Shown here: one piece after another, positions 6,866 to 7,207 of the stretch
How positions within the stretch are numbered: position 1 is the stretch's first letter
How the letters are laid out: the number at the start of each line of letters is the position of its first letter
Origin: Cytophagales bacterium
GTDB taxonomy: Bacteria; Bacteroidota; Bacteroidia; Cytophagales; Cyclobacteriaceae
Assembly: GCA_003541895.1 (NCBI GenBank)
Contig: DPLR01000390.1
Span: forward strand, 1 to 7,207
Direction: 5' to 3'
Length of the DNA stretch: 7,207 nucleotides
Translations under genes and position numbers: made by a program
Notes under the pieces: generated by a model
What the model was told of the DNA's origin: nothing
The model's input: only the letters and a program-made list of their open reading frames with translations
Databases searched by the model: none

Positions 6866-7207
6866 TCCGCTTTATCAAAAGCAAATTCATATTCATTTTA
6901 ATTATTCCAGTTGTCTTACTTTTCCTGGTCGACTCCTGCATTCAATTCCGAATGAGTTCGTCTGAGATCAAAGAACACTTTGCCAAGAAGAATTTGAAAT
7001 ATGATCTACAAGAGTACACGGTAGGAAAAAACAGAGTGATCAACTATTTACATGTGGGAGACGAATCACTTCCGTTAATCGTTTTTGTGCACGGCTCACC
7101 CGGCTCACTCAGTGCGTTCATTGATTTCATGGACGATACGTTGTTATTGAAACATGCTAAACTGGTTTCTGTAGACCGGGCAGGTTTTGGTGCATCAAAT
7201 TATGGCG
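6862..7207 (+). CDS. Alpha/beta hydrolase, N-terminal part (3' end outside window)
   Basis: The first 115 codons of a gene cut by the right edge. The ATG at 6862 overlaps the protease TGA (ATGA, 4 bp), which argues for translational coupling and fixes the start. The N-terminus is basic (MIRFIKSK), followed by a strongly hydrophobic stretch (residues 9-23) and then DSCIQF. Cys26 could be a lipoprotein cysteine, although Asp at -2 is unusual; otherwise the segment is a signal anchor. Both point to an envelope location. The alpha/beta-hydrolase fold is indicated by strand LIVFVHGSPGS (His77-Gly78, oxyanion-hole region) and by SVDRAGFGASNYG near the window end, equivalent to the DRPGFG motif after strand 4. 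The nucleophile elbow (GxSxG) and the rest of the triad lie beyond the window, so activity and substrate cannot be judged. Confidence 0.85.
   Translation, partial: MIRFIKSKFIFILIIPVVLLFLVDSCIQFRMSSSEIKEHFAKKNLKYDLQEYTVGKNRVINYLHVGDESLPLIVFVHGSPGSLSAFIDFMDDTLLLKHAKLVSVDRAGFGASNYG

Overview
The window looks like chromosomal DNA from a Bacteroidota bacterium, probably of the Cytophagales or a related group. This is inferred from three things. The leucyl-tRNA synthetase has the Bacteroidota-type sequence around its signature motif. The second gene pairs a carboxypeptidase-regulatory-like domain with a DUF5686 barrel, an architecture typical of that phylum. Start codons mostly lack strong Shine-Dalgarno sequences, and non-coding spacers are very AT-rich. 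All genes lie on the + strand and are tightly packed, and I found no RNA gene, mobile element, CRISPR array or phage gene.

Layout: (1) 1-1347 is the C-terminal half of leuS, cut by the left edge. (2) 1360-3810 encodes a secreted, probably outer-membrane, DUF5686 protein, 12 bp behind leuS. (3) 3868-4869 is a full-length fabH reading frame, with all three catalytic residues present, interrupted at codon 66 by an in-frame TAG. (4) 4870-4954 is an AT-rich spacer full of imperfect direct and inverted repeats. (5) 4955-5179 encodes a 74-residue protein of unknown function. (6) 5222-6865 encodes an exported S41/C-terminal-processing protease with a PDZ domain and a complete Ser-Lys-Gln catalytic set. 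(7) From 6862 to the right edge runs the start of a membrane-anchored or lipoprotein-like alpha/beta hydrolase, whose ATG overlaps the protease stop by 4 bp.

The genes do not form one recognisable pathway. leuS and fabH are housekeeping genes of translation and fatty-acid initiation. The DUF5686 protein, the protease and the hydrolase are envelope proteins. Only the protease-hydrolase pair has an arrangement (ATGA overlap) that strongly suggests coupled expression.

I did not find a convincing new biological system. The observations most worth a second look are the amber codon inside an otherwise intact fabH, the repeat-rich spacer behind it, the small uncharacterised gene, and the altered fifth position of the LeuRS KMSKS loop.
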